The notes beneath the pieces are model-generated. The model was not told the origin of the DNA, did no database searches, and worked only from the letters and a program-made list of their open reading frames with translations. The position numbers were made by a program, and so were the translations under genes. From an uncultured Muribaculaceae bacterium (lineage in GTDB: Bacteria > Bacteroidota > Bacteroidia > Bacteroidales > Muribaculaceae), in assembly GCA_910579185.1 (NCBI GenBank), contig CAJTTG010000012.1:12248-76247 (forward strand): a DNA stretch of 64,000 bases, in the 5' to 3' direction. Below, in pieces: positions 52,414-61,130 of this stretch; position 1 is the stretch's first letter; each line of letters opens with the position of its first letter.

Positions 52414-52452
52414 AATTGGATAGAGTGTGTGGGTTATGAGATTATAACATTC

Positions 52453-53490
52453 CTACATGTTTTTGTGTTTCATCAGTTCGCTTGCATGGCGGAAATCGGC
52501 CGGAGAACCAACATCAATCCACATCCCTGAGATAGGGAAATAGGTGACTTTCTTGCGCCGCGCTATGGTCTGCTCTATGAGATCGGTGGCATCGGTGCGC
52601 CGGTCGGTCGGTAGTTCGCGGAGCAGACGGTTGGAGATTATGTAAATGCCGGCGTTGGCATAGTAGGCGTAGGACGGTTTCTCTTCAAGCGCGGTCACAT
52701 TGCTGCCGTCTGTGGCCAGAATAGCGTAGGGGACGGAGACATTGTAAGGGATCGCGGCAATGGTGATGTCGGCCTGTTCGGCAACATGGCTCAGGTACAT
52801 ATCCTCGAATGAAATCGAGGTGAGCAGATCGGAGTTCATCACCAGCGTATCGCCATACTCCGGGAGATCCACAAGGGCTGCCGAGCCTATTGTGCCGAGA
52901 GGCCGGTCTTCGCGGACGCAATGTACATTGACTCCGCCAACGGGCTCTGCGAAATGTTCTTCCATCTTTTCGGCCAGGTAATTGACGGTGACGGATATGT
53001 CGTTGATGCCACATCTTGCCAGCGCTTCGACATTGTAGTCGATAATGGCTTTCCCACCTATTTTCAGCAATGGTTTGGGGGTGTTGAGGGTCATCGGTCT
53101 CAACCGTTCACCTTTTCCGCCGGCCATCAGGATTGCCGTCAAGGGCAATTTTGTCGGCGTGACAGTCGTATCGATGATCTCGGATATGCGGCCTGTGCTG
53201 TCGAGCCATGGCAGCAACCTGACGCCTTGTGTGCGGTACATCCGCAATTGCTCCACATTGATCTTCTCGCCTCGGAGGGCGCGGAAGCTGCGGTGCATAA
53301 CTTCGGAAACAGCAGCCGATGGCATCGCTCCGGCTATAAGGCCGCGACGGATGTCGCCGTCGGTCAGAGTGCCGGTCATCACCCCTTCGGAGTTGACCAC
53401 AAACAGGGTCAGCACGCTGCCCGAAAGCGAGTTGAGCATTTCGAGTGCGTGGATCAGGGTGTCGTGTTCGGAGATTATATGTCTGTTCAT
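52453..53490 (-). CDS. ptmE: CBS-domain nucleotidyltransferase, PtmE-like (glucosamine-1-phosphate guanylyltransferase)
   Basis: This 345-residue protein has two CBS domains (about residues 1-115, with GTLTDGDIRRGLIAG) and a sugar-phosphate nucleotidyltransferase domain (AILMAGGKGERLRPMT, LNTPKPLLKIGGK, VMNSDLLTSISFEDM). This order is that of Campylobacter PtmE, which makes GDP-glucosamine for legionaminic acid synthesis. Four neighbours match other members of that pathway. Its start overlaps the LegG-like stop (ATGA). A generic mannose-1-phosphate guanylyltransferase is less likely given the CBS pair. Confidence 0.8.
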   Translation of the reverse strand: MNRHIISEHDTLIHALEMLNSLSGSVLTLFVVNSEGVMTGTLTDGDIRRGLIAGAMPSAAVSEVMHRSFRALRGEKINVEQLRMYRTQGVRLLPWLDSTGRISEIIDTTVTPTKLPLTAILMAGGKGERLRPMTLNTPKPLLKIGGKAIIDYNVEALARCGINDISVTVNYLAEKMEEHFAEPVGGVNVHCVREDRPLGTIGSAALVDLPEYGDTLVMNSDLLTSISFEDMYLSHVAEQADITIAAIPYNVSVPYAILATDGSNVTALEEKPSYAYYANAGIYIISNRLLRELPTDRRTDATDLIEQTIARRKKVTYFPISGMWIDVGSPADFRHASELMKHKNM

Positions 53491-54668
53491 CTTGATCGTT
53501 GGTTGAGGTCGTGGAATGTTTTGTGGCGCAAGCGGTCAAGGGGAGTGGTCGCTATGGCTGTGACGCATTTGCCGAGTGTGTCGGGTTGGGCATAGGGATT
53601 CTCGCGGCGTGCGGCCAGTTGCTGCATCTGCGGCGACAAGGCTCTCTCTATTGCCGTGGCTATCTCTTCCGTTGAATCGCCGCAGTGGATCACCGACGGA
53701 CCGGCTGTGCGGCCTCGTTGGCGTATGCCTATGTCGACCGATGGAATCCCTGCCGACGGCACTTCGATTATTCCGCTCGACGAGTTGCCTACGGCGGCGG
53801 CTATCTTGGGGAGCATCGACATGTACCGGCGCATTCCCAGCGACGGGATGGCCTTGATCCGTTCAGGCGATGTGGCGGCATATCTGAGGATGCGGTCAAT
53901 AAGTCCTGCACCACGGGCGTCATTGTTGGGGAAGGAGAAAATTATCTTCAGTTGAGGGAATCGGTCAAGGGCTTTGAGCAGGTCGTCGAAACGTGACGAG
54001 GCTTCAACGGAGTCGAGCGTTGCCGGATGGTAGGTGACGAATATTGTCTGTTTGTCGGGAAGGAATCCGATGTAGTCGATCAGCTCCTGATTTGTCACCG
54101 GTGGTGTATGCAGGGCGTTATAGACACCTATTGCGCCGGTGTTGATCACCATGTCGGGCTGTTCCCCCATCTGGATCACACGGCGGCGGTGGCTCTCGGT
54201 GGAGACCAGATGGAGCGATGACAGCTTGGTGACGGCATGGCGTATGGCATCGTCTATGGCTCCTTCTGTGATCTCGCCTCCATGGAGATGGATGAGCGGA
54301 ATGCGCATTATTGTTGCTGCCGATGCCACGGCAAGTATCTCGGATCTGTCGCCGAGAACCACTATCGCGTCCGGTGCAAGCTGTTGAAACGCGTCGACCA
54401 TGCCGGACATGCATCGTGCCGTTGCCCGTGCCACGGTAGCTTCGTTATCGGGGCTGCCGGGCATGATCATGTCGACGGTGGCGTCGACCGCAAAACCGGC
54501 CTGCGTGATCTCGTCGATCGTATGTCCGAACCGTGGGTCAAGGTGCATGTTAGTTGCCACGATCTGCACCTGGCAGTCGTCGCGACGAGCAAGCTCTTCG
54601 GCTATTGGCCGGAGAAGCCCCCATTCGGCACGTGTGCCGGTCACTATGCATATTTTCCGTCGTTCCAT
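53487..54668 (-). CDS. legG: Hydrolysing NDP-N-acetylglucosamine/diacetylbacillosamine 2-epimerase (NeuC/LegG type)
   Basis: The product is 393 residues with the start at 54668 (MERRKICIVTGTRAEWGLL). An ATG 57 bases upstream lies inside the preceding gene. Conserved motifs are GTRAEWGLLRPIAEE, VLGDRSEILAVA, HLHGGEITEGAIDDAIRH and GNSSSGIIEVPSAG. Hydrolysing epimerases release the free N-acetylmannosamine-type sugar used by NeuB-type synthases. The ptm context suggests LegG, acting on GDP-2,4-diacetamido-trideoxyglucose. NeuC of sialic acid synthesis is the alternative. Confidence 0.85.
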   Translation of the reverse strand: MERRKICIVTGTRAEWGLLRPIAEELARRDDCQVQIVATNMHLDPRFGHTIDEITQAGFAVDATVDMIMPGSPDNEATVARATARCMSGMVDAFQQLAPDAIVVLGDRSEILAVASAATIMRIPLIHLHGGEITEGAIDDAIRHAVTKLSSLHLVSTESHRRRVIQMGEQPDMVINTGAIGVYNALHTPPVTNQELIDYIGFLPDKQTIFVTYHPATLDSVEASSRFDDLLKALDRFPQLKIIFSFPNNDARGAGLIDRILRYAATSPERIKAIPSLGMRRYMSMLPKIAAAVGNSSSGIIEVPSAGIPSVDIGIRQRGRTAGPSVIHCGDSTEEIATAIERALSPQMQQLAARRENPYAQPDTLGKCVTAIATTPLDRLRHKTFHDLNQRSR

Positions 54669-54693
54669 CAGTCCGTCCGTGTGGTGAAGTTTG

Positions 54694-55437
54694 TCAGATA
54701 GCCGTCCAGCCTCCGTCGGCGGCAATGATTTGTCCTGTGATATATTTCGATCCGTCGGCCACGAGGAAGAGGCAGAGTGGGGCGATGTCGTCGGGATTGC
54801 CCATACGTTTCATAGGGCAGCGGTGATTGTAGGCTTTGACGAACTCTTCGCGCTGGTTGTCGAAGATCCCTCCGGGACACACACAGTTGACCCTGATGCC
54901 ATAATGGCCGAGGTAAGAGGCCATATAACGTGTGAAATTGATGATGCCACCCTTGATAGCGCAGTATTCAACCGGTGATGTGCCGCCATAGTCTTCATAG
55001 ATGGTGAAGTCGTTGCCTACTATGCCATAGATCGATCCGAAGTTGACGATCGATCCGGAGCGTTGCTGCTCCATGACCTTTGCCACCTGCTGGTCTATGT
55101 AGAATACGGAGTTGAGCTGAAGCCTGACATTTTCCTCCCAATGGCTCATCGGAGTATCCTCGAACCGATGGCGTCCCCAGTCGGGGGTGTGGGGATATGC
55201 GGCGTTGATAAGCCCGTCGATGCGTCCGCAGTTGTCGAGCGCGAACTCAATCAGCCCGTCAATGGAGCTGTTGTCGCTCAGGTCGAGACGATAGGTAAGC
55301 TTATCGGTGTCGGTCTCGGCCGAGATGTCGGCATCGATCACTCGCGCCCCATGTTCGTGGAGCTCCCTGACTATCTCGCGGCCAATGAGTCCGCGGCCGC
55401 CGGTCACTATTATTGTTTTGTCAGTCAAATCTTTCAT
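54694..55437 (-). CDS. ptmA: SDR-family oxidoreductase, PtmA-like
   Basis: This 247-residue short-chain dehydrogenase has TIIVTGGRGLIGREIVREL, the active site NFGSIYGIVGNDFTIYED with VEYCAIKGGIINFTRYMASY (YxxxK as YCAIK), and a C-terminal YITGQIIAADGGWTAI. This form is that of PtmA, linked to legionaminic acid in Campylobacter, where PtmA and PtmF are thought to supply glucosamine-6-phosphate. The start at 55437 overlaps the upstream oxidoreductase by 17 bases. Confidence 0.8.
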   Translation of the reverse strand: MKDLTDKTIIVTGGRGLIGREIVRELHEHGARVIDADISAETDTDKLTYRLDLSDNSSIDGLIEFALDNCGRIDGLINAAYPHTPDWGRHRFEDTPMSHWEENVRLQLNSVFYIDQQVAKVMEQQRSGSIVNFGSIYGIVGNDFTIYEDYGGTSPVEYCAIKGGIINFTRYMASYLGHYGIRVNCVCPGGIFDNQREEFVKAYNHRCPMKRMGNPDDIAPLCLFLVADGSKYITGQIIAADGGWTAI

Positions 55438-56368
55438 ATTTCGAAGCAATCTTCAGTATGTCGTTGGCGTGGCGGATATCGTTGATCGAGGTGATGCGGT
55501 GTCCGGCCACTATCTGGGTGAAATAGATCATCTGGTCGGTATACGTGTCGATGATCTTCTGTTGGCTTGAGAATATCGTTTTTCCGCTCCGGTCGGTCAC
55601 AGTGTTTGCGGCCAGATCCACGGTCCAAATGTCGTCGGCAAATACAATCTCCATCGTGCGCCGGTAGTCGGGGCGGTAGTAGTTAAGTGTTATGTTGGCG
55701 CAGAACGTGTCGTAGACGAGCGTGTAGTTGGCATAGTCTATGGCGCGTATGCCGATTGATGAGCCGCTGCGGCATACGCCGGTAGCGTGGCGCGGCATGC
55801 CGAAAAGATGGCATGCGTAGTCAATCTCGTGGATAAGGTCGAGATGCACTCCGCCACCCATCTCCGGCGTGGCTGAGTAGCTCTTGCGGTAGTCAGAGCC
55901 GGGGCGCCAGCCTGGAAGTGACGATCCGCAGTAGATGTTCACTTCGTTGATCCGCCGCGGCATCGCTTTGGAGCGCAGATGCTTGTCGACGAAATTGAGG
56001 CAATGGAGAAACCGCAGGTTGCAAGCCACGTATGTGAGCGTGTCGGCCTTGTGGATGCAGTCCACGAGCAGATCGTGGGTCGGCGCTTCGAAAAGTGGCT
56101 TCTCGATCATCAGCGGTATGCCCGAATGTGCCACGGCGCGGATAGCGTCGGCGTGCATCGATGTCGGGTTGGAGATGATGATGAAATCGGGCTCGAGTTT
56201 GATGGCTTCGTCAATGCTGTAGATATCGGTTACGCCCTCGCGAGGCCGGGCATTGCGCGACGAACGTAGCGCATAGATACGGTGAGGTGCCGACGCAACC
56301 TGAATCTTGCGCAGCGCATCGATATGTTTCGATGCTATGGATCCGAGTCCGATTATAAGCACTTTCAT
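55421..56368 (-). CDS. Gfo/Idh/MocA-type oxidoreductase, PtmF-like position
   Basis: This 315-residue protein has a Rossmann start (VLIIGLGSIASKHIDAL), then PDFIIISNPTSMHADAIRAV and MIEKPLF with the family EKP motif. Middle strands include GGGVHLDLIHEIDYACHLFG. It lies where Campylobacter has ptmF. Role is redox change of a sugar, details unknown. It overlaps the CMP-sugar synthetase stop by 4 bases and PtmA by 17. Confidence 0.78.
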   Translation of the reverse strand: MKVLIIGLGSIASKHIDALRKIQVASAPHRIYALRSSRNARPREGVTDIYSIDEAIKLEPDFIIISNPTSMHADAIRAVAHSGIPLMIEKPLFEAPTHDLLVDCIHKADTLTYVACNLRFLHCLNFVDKHLRSKAMPRRINEVNIYCGSSLPGWRPGSDYRKSYSATPEMGGGVHLDLIHEIDYACHLFGMPRHATGVCRSGSSIGIRAIDYANYTLVYDTFCANITLNYYRPDYRRTMEIVFADDIWTVDLAANTVTDRSGKTIFSSQQKIIDTYTDQMIYFTQIVAGHRITSINDIRHANDILKIASKYERFD

Positions 56369-57075
56369 ATTTCCAGCCTATGGGTTTCTATAAGATAGGA
56401 TAGATAGTCGAAGTCCGATGGCTCGTCGAGGTCGAAGCAGATATGATCCATCACGTAGACCAGCGAGCGGTCGGTGACGGCACGTGGATGCTCCGGCTCA
56501 AGGGCTTCCGGACGGTAAACGTAGATCGACGCATTCATGTCGTAGACCTTGGGCGCGCTCTGGCGTGTGGTGTACAGTCCGCCGAGCACCACCCCGTAGT
56601 AGCCCCCCTCTTTCTCTTCCACCATGTTGAAATAGGGATTTCGCGCACACGGATTGACGGAAAACACCGTCAGTGCCTCTGGCTTGGACTTCAATATTTC
56701 AATGCAGCCCTCGATATCCGCTATGGTGCGGATAGGGGATGTGACATCGAGATCCACTATCATATCGTAGTCCGTGTGGTTCTTTTCCGAGGCAAAGCGC
56801 AGTGCATCCTTGATGGCGTCAGGTTTGCCGCACACATCGTCGGCAAGATAGTCCGGACGGCGGTAGTCGGTCGGGAGACCGCAACGTGCCCCCACCTCAA
56901 GGATCGCTTCCGAATCGCTCGACAGGATTATGTCCGCGTCATGTTTACGGGCAAAAGCAAGCGCGGTGCGCGCCGTATAGTCGAGCAGAGGACGCCCGGC
57001 TATTTCCTTGATGTTCTTTCCCGGGATACCCTTCGAGCCTCCACGGGCACATATTGTGATGAGAATTTTTGCCAT
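56365..57075 (-). CDS. ptmB: CMP-nonulosonate cytidylyltransferase (NeuA/PtmB/LegF family)
   Basis: This 236-residue enzyme starts ILITICARGGSKGIPGKNIK, the CTP-binding signature of acylneuraminate cytidylyltransferases, with DLDVTSPIRTIADIEG and a C-terminal FDLDEPSDFDYLSYLIE. It activates a nine-carbon sugar acid to the CMP form. By context this is a legionaminic-type acid, but no synthase gene is present here to confirm. It is first in the operon; a TAATTTTG box ends 4 bases before the ATG. Confidence 0.87.
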   Translation of the reverse strand: MAKILITICARGGSKGIPGKNIKEIAGRPLLDYTARTALAFARKHDADIILSSDSEAILEVGARCGLPTDYRRPDYLADDVCGKPDAIKDALRFASEKNHTDYDMIVDLDVTSPIRTIADIEGCIEILKSKPEALTVFSVNPCARNPYFNMVEEKEGGYYGVVLGGLYTTRQSAPKVYDMNASIYVYRPEALEPEHPRAVTDRSLVYVMDHICFDLDEPSDFDYLSYLIETHRLEI

Positions 57076-57079
57076 ACTA

Positions 57080-57087
57080 CAAAATTA
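57080..57087 (-). promoter_or_regulatory. Promoter -7 box of the ptm-obgE operon
   Basis: The minus strand reads TAATTTTG (TAnnTTTG), ending 4 bases before the start of the cytidylyltransferase. No clear -33 element. Confidence 0.55.
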
Positions 57088-57158
57088 GACAAAAAATTCC
57101 GTTCCCCCTCCCATCCCCCTGTTTTTTTAGCCATATTGTTTGGTGCGATTGCCATATC

Positions 57159-57195
57159 GGGGTAACGGCTCTCCGAGCCGTCTACCGCCCCACCT
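57159..57195. repeat. Palindromic repeat, copy C
   Basis: GGGGTAACGGCTC, spacer TCC, then GAGCCGTCTACCGCCCC, a strong hairpin. It matches copies at 60332-60364 and 61828-61860, except that the stem pair T-A there is C-G here. It lacks the second palindrome found about 50 bases upstream in the other two copies. The rest of 57088-57348 has low-complexity C-rich sequence and a possible coding remnant. Confidence 0.8.
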
Positions 57196-57348
57196 TCAAA
57201 TTCACTTACTACCAACCCACACCAAACTCTCCAACTCTTTACTCTAATACTTGTCCGTGTAACGATCATATATCCTTGATCAGTTCATCATATTCAGGGT
57301 TGCGATAGATCTGATTTTGCAGGTTGTTCTGATAGCCGATGCGAAGAA

Positions 57349-58326
57349 TCAGGCGGTGGCCACGAGCCACGCTATGTAGCCCACATAGCCGACGGCCATC
57401 AGGGTGCCCTCTGATCGGGTGAAGGTGCGCGACTTGTAGAACTGTCCGAAGAGCCAGAAAAGCAGCGACGCTCCGGCAAGCACGAGCAGATCCGTGTTGC
57501 CTACGCCCCCAAGCGGTAGGGGAGTGATGGTGGCCGCAGTGCCGAGCACAAAGAATATGTTGAAGATATTGCTGCCTATCACATTGCCTATCGCCAGACC
57601 CGGCATGCCCTTTATGGCGGCGGTGATCGATGTGGCGAGCTCGGGCAGTGATGTGCCGATGGAAACGATTGTCAGGCCTATGACGGCATCGCTGACCCCG
57701 AACCGGCGCGCTATGCCGGAAGCCCCGTCAACGAACAGGTCGCCGCCATAGATCAGTGCTGCCAGTCCGCCTATAATGTAGATGGCAGATCGCCACACGG
57801 GTAGCTGTGGTGTGGATGATGCCTTCTGCGCCGCCGGATCGTCGGGCTGTCCGCCTGATTTTGCCTGGGCGAAGGTGTAGCGCATGAAAATGGCGAAGAA
57901 CAGCAGCAGAATGATGCCGTCAACCCTGGTGACCACTGCATTGGGGGCTCCATCGAGCAATGGCGAATTGGCCATTACAAGAAGCACTGCCGACGAGAGT
58001 ATAACCAATGGTATCTCGTTGGTCATGATGCTTTTCTCAACCTTGATGGGGCGTACCATGGCGGTGATCCCTATGATGGCGAGTATGTTGAAGATATTGC
58101 TGCCTACGGTGTTGCCCACGGCCAGTCCGGCGTTGCCCTCGATGGCGGAGATCACGCTGATCACGAGTTCCGGTGCCGAGGTGCCGAATGCTACTACCGT
58201 CAGACCCACTATCAGGTCGGATATGCCTATGCGACGTGCCACGGCCGATGAGCCTTCTGTCAGATAGTTGGCTCCGGCAAGGATTAGGATGAGGCCTCCG
58301 ATGAGGCATACAATGCTCAGTATCAT
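57349..58326 (-). CDS. Calcium/sodium antiporter (CaCA family, YrbG type)
   Basis: This 325-residue inner-membrane protein has about ten helices and the two inverted alpha repeats of the family: VAFGTSAPELVISVISA and VSIGTSLPELATSITAA, each followed by VGSNIFNI or IGSNIFNI. It exchanges cations, probably calcium against sodium or protons. Length equals E. coli YrbG. It starts 13 bases after the metallopeptidase gene, so they share an operon. Confidence 0.92.
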   Translation of the reverse strand: MILSIVCLIGGLILILAGANYLTEGSSAVARRIGISDLIVGLTVVAFGTSAPELVISVISAIEGNAGLAVGNTVGSNIFNILAIIGITAMVRPIKVEKSIMTNEIPLVILSSAVLLVMANSPLLDGAPNAVVTRVDGIILLLFFAIFMRYTFAQAKSGGQPDDPAAQKASSTPQLPVWRSAIYIIGGLAALIYGGDLFVDGASGIARRFGVSDAVIGLTIVSIGTSLPELATSITAAIKGMPGLAIGNVIGSNIFNIFFVLGTAATITPLPLGGVGNTDLLVLAGASLLFWLFGQFYKSRTFTRSEGTLMAVGYVGYIAWLVATA

Positions 58327-58339
58327 GTGGAAAGATGTA

Positions 58340-59203
58340 TTAAAGTTGTTGGCCGAGTGCGCTGAATGTGTCGCCGCGCCTCAGATCGCCCGTCTGGAGG
58401 CCAAGTTGAAGCCACTGCATGCGTTGGGCCGATGTACCATGGTTGAATGAGTCGGGCACGGTGTATCCCCGGGCGCGCTGTTGCAGATAGTCGTCGCCTA
58501 TCTTGGATGCTGCGTCTACGGCTTCCTCGATGTCTCCCGGTTCTATGGAGCTGAATAGCCGGTTCTCGTGGAATGCCCAGACTCCGGCATAGAAATCAGC
58601 CTGTAGCTCAAGGCAGACGCTCAGTTTGTTGGCCTGGGTCTCGCCCACTTGCTGCATCTTGGCGTGGGTACGGTCGAGCGTGCCGAGAAGATGTTGGACG
58701 TGGTGGCCCACTTCATGGGCTATGACGTAGGCAAACGTGAAATCGCCCCCGGCTCCGAGATCTCGCGGCATATTCTGGAAAAACGACAGGTCGATGTAGA
58801 CCGACTCGTCGGCAGAGCAGTAGAACGGGCCTACGGATGCGTCGGCCTGACCGCAGCCGCTCGTGGTCGATCCGCTGTAGAGCACGAGCGTCGGAGCCTC
58901 ATACTCCAGACCATTCTGACGGAATATCTCCGTCCATACATCCTCCGTGCTGGCCATGACCTGTTTGGAGAAATCGGCTAAGGCTTCCTCTTCGGCTGTC
59001 GGGGTGTAGGTGTCGCCGGATGTTGTGGCTGGTGACTGAACCATTGACAGGATAGAACCTAAGTCTCCGCCACCGCCGAAGAAAGCCACGGCAAGGGCTA
59101 TCAGTATGCCGGCTATTCCGCCTCCGGCCAGTTTCATGCCGCTGCCTGAACGGCCGCGACGGTCGTCGAAGTTGTTTGTTTTGCGTCGTCCGTTGAGATT
59201 CAT
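58340..59203 (-). CDS. Neutral zinc metallopeptidase, YpfJ type
   Basis: This 287-residue protein has an N-terminal cytoplasmic stretch (MNLNGRRKTNNFDDRRGRSG), one membrane helix (GGGIAGILIALAVAFFGG) and a periplasmic metallopeptidase domain with FAYVIAHEVGHHVQHLLG (HExxH) and LELQADFYAGVWA with the third ligand. The domain order matches the YpfJ/PF04228 family, whose substrate is unknown. It precedes the antiporter gene in the operon. Confidence 0.9.
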   Translation of the reverse strand: MNLNGRRKTNNFDDRRGRSGSGMKLAGGGIAGILIALAVAFFGGGGDLGSILSMVQSPATTSGDTYTPTAEEEALADFSKQVMASTEDVWTEIFRQNGLEYEAPTLVLYSGSTTSGCGQADASVGPFYCSADESVYIDLSFFQNMPRDLGAGGDFTFAYVIAHEVGHHVQHLLGTLDRTHAKMQQVGETQANKLSVCLELQADFYAGVWAFHENRLFSSIEPGDIEEAVDAASKIGDDYLQQRARGYTVPDSFNHGTSAQRMQWLQLGLQTGDLRRGDTFSALGQQL

Positions 59204-59258
59204 CGGTGCGTGTATTGTGGTGTTTTATTGTAAACGCATGTGGCGTTCAGTTTGTTGC

Positions 59259-60098
59259 TCACAGGTCGATATGACCCACTTCTACCGGCTCATCAAGAAA
59301 GATTCTGGCCAACGAAGAGAACGCTTCCGGATTTTCAGTGGTCAGATACGTGCATCGACCGCCACGGGTGCACCGCGACTCCATTTCAGGATGGCGCCGC
59401 AGATAATCGGCAAGACTTTCCGCAACAATCTCCCCCTGACACACAACTCTGACATCCTCACGTACCCTCTCGCGGATCTTCGGATAGAGAATCGGGAAAT
59501 GGGTGCATGCGAGCAACACGGTGTCTATATCCTGTTTCTTGGCGAAAAGTTCTGATAGATACTTCTCTACAAAATAGTCGGCTCCGCCATCGTTGGCCTC
59601 ATGGTTCTCCACAAGAGGCACCCACATGGGGCATGCCTGTGACGTGGTGGTGAAATCGGGATAGAGCTTGGCTATCTCCATATCGTAGCTTTGCGAACGT
59701 ACAGTGCCACGGGTTCCGAGAACGCCGATATTGCCGTTAGCCGAAAGCTCGCCAAGCCGTTCCACCGTCGGACGGATCACACCGAGCACCCTGCGTGTGG
59801 GATCAATCTCCGGAAGATCATTCTGCTGGATAGAACGCAGAGCCTTAGCCGAAGCCGTGTTACAGGCCAGGATCACGAGGCGGCATCCCCGGCTGAAAAG
59901 ATAGCGCACGGCCTCAAGAGTGAATCGGTAGACAACGTCAAACGAGCGTGGCCCGTAAGGCGCACGGGCATTGTCGCCGAGATAGATATAATCATAATCC
60001 GGCAGCAGCCTACGGATCTCCTTCAAGATCGTCAGCCCCCCGTAGCCGGAGTCAAACACCCCGATCGGGCCGCACTCATGTCCTCTCTCATTATTCAT
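59259..60098 (-). CDS. murI: Glutamate racemase
   Basis: The product is 279 residues with the start at 60098 (MNNERGHECGPIGVFDSGYG). The frame continues to an ATG at 60176, but the added residues are not conserved and the TAAATTTG promoter box ends 6 bases before 60098. Catalytic Cys residues are in LVILACNTASAKAL and VLLACTHFPIL, with Asp in FDSG and Glu after TERL. It makes D-glutamate for peptidoglycan in the cytoplasm. Confidence 0.95.
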   Translation of the reverse strand: MNNERGHECGPIGVFDSGYGGLTILKEIRRLLPDYDYIYLGDNARAPYGPRSFDVVYRFTLEAVRYLFSRGCRLVILACNTASAKALRSIQQNDLPEIDPTRRVLGVIRPTVERLGELSANGNIGVLGTRGTVRSQSYDMEIAKLYPDFTTTSQACPMWVPLVENHEANDGGADYFVEKYLSELFAKKQDIDTVLLACTHFPILYPKIRERVREDVRVVCQGEIVAESLADYLRRHPEMESRCTRGGRCTYLTTENPEAFSSLARIFLDEPVEVGHIDL

Positions 60099-60104
60099 CT
60101 CGCG

Positions 60105-60112
60105 CAAATTTA
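60105..60112 (-). promoter_or_regulatory. Promoter -7 box of murI
   Basis: The minus strand reads TAAATTTG (TAnnTTTG), 6 bases before the ATG at 60098. This supports the shorter start. Confidence 0.6.
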
Positions 60113-60174
60113 CTACTTTTTTCGCGTTGAGCGGATAATAATCCTCACTTTCTTTCCATACCTCCATCAACTCC

Positions 60175-60198
60175 ATGCCCCGGCATCGACCTCAGGTC
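60175..60198. repeat. Palindromic repeat, second family, copy 1
   Basis: ATGCCCCGGCAT followed by CGACCTCAGGTC gives two small palindromes side by side. A related pair lies at 62630-62666. No gene is seen in the 60113-60471 gap apart from these repeats. Confidence 0.6.
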
Positions 60199-60274
60199 TA
60201 ACCCCCACCTGCCGCCACCCATCTATCGCTCCCTTTTCCAAATCTCTCCCCCATTTCACTTCTCCACATGTAGG

Positions 60275-60364
60275 GACTGCGGCATGCCGCGTCCGGCTAC
60301 ACTCACCCAGCCGGCCTTCATCCACCATGTCGGGGTAACGGTTCTCCGAACCGTCTACCGCCCC
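60275..60364. repeat. Two-hairpin palindromic repeat, copy A
   Basis: The first palindrome is GGAC, T, GCGGCATGCCGC (60279-60290), GTCC. The second is GGGGTAACGGTTC, TCC, GAACCGTCTACCGCCCC (60332-60364). Between and after them are conserved words CCAGCCGG and GAACCGGCTGCGCC. Copy B at 61771-61860 has the same layout with paired changes in the first palindrome. Confidence 0.85.
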
Positions 60365-60471
60365 TCGCTCCAATCCCACTGAACCGGCTGCGCCTCATGG
60401 CCGAAGGTATATCTCAGTATTATAACAACAAACAATAGGATATGCAATACGGCTTTTCTAATTGTCAAAAA

Positions 60472-61101
60472 TTAATCACATTCGTAATAACTCGACATTT
60501 CTTTTATTCGATCATAATTCTGCATATAATGCTGCTGCCAACTATATATTGGCGTAGTTTCTCTACTATAGATTATTTTATAATTGCCGTCTTTTTCCAG
60601 TAGCATATCGTATCTCCATTCATGAACACTCCCGGCTGTTTTGTCATTGCGTTCTGTCTCAAACGAATATTTAAATGGTTTTTGTTTTTGCGGATATGTG
60701 GGTTTCGTGAAACATTCAGTAAAATATTTATTCATAAAACAACGGTACCCATCTATGATGCAATAGCTATCCCATGTATACCAGGGAATCCCTTCTGTTT
60801 TATCCAGATCTATCATTAGAGAGTATTTATTTTCCACATGCTTTTTACCAATAACTACGGGCCCGTAATCAAGATAAAAATTATACTCGGGAGGCAGATG
60901 GCCCATGCATATTGCATACTGAACTCGAAGTGCGATTATGCTCTTTATTTGCGCATTTGTTATGGTGACCTCCGGAATGGTAAATGTCCCGGTTTCCGGA
61001 GGCGCTGCATTGCATAGCGATGGTATTATCAATGATGCTATCGCGAATAAAATATTAATTCTAATTCTCTTTTTTCCCATATCCATACTAAGGTTATTCA
61101 T
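60472..61101 (-). CDS. Exported protein of unknown function (cassette unit 1)
   Basis: This 209-residue protein has a signal peptide (RINILFAIASLIIPSLCNA) with a short leader of charged residues before it. The mature part has many Tyr, Trp and Cys residues (YTWDSYCIIDGYRCF, VHEWRYDMLLEKDGNYKIIY). It is about 89% identical by eye count to the unit 2 copy. Changes are clustered, for example LDYGP against FMFST near residue 78. No family is recognised. Composition is AT-rich compared with the core genome. An AGGAGG lies just before the first ATG, rare in this window, but its 2-base spacing would suit a later ATG no better. Confidence 0.6.
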   Translation of the reverse strand: MNNLSMDMGKKRIRINILFAIASLIIPSLCNAAPPETGTFTIPEVTITNAQIKSIIALRVQYAICMGHLPPEYNFYLDYGPVVIGKKHVENKYSLMIDLDKTEGIPWYTWDSYCIIDGYRCFMNKYFTECFTKPTYPQKQKPFKYSFETERNDKTAGSVHEWRYDMLLEKDGNYKIIYSRETTPIYSWQQHYMQNYDRIKEMSSYYECD

Positions 61102-61130
61102 GACCTCCTACGAGCTACTTTCCTGCTTTT

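Noticed and set aside
60098..60176. Longer murI start at 60176
   Set aside because: The added 26 residues are not like the family, and a full -7 promoter box lies inside them just before 60098.
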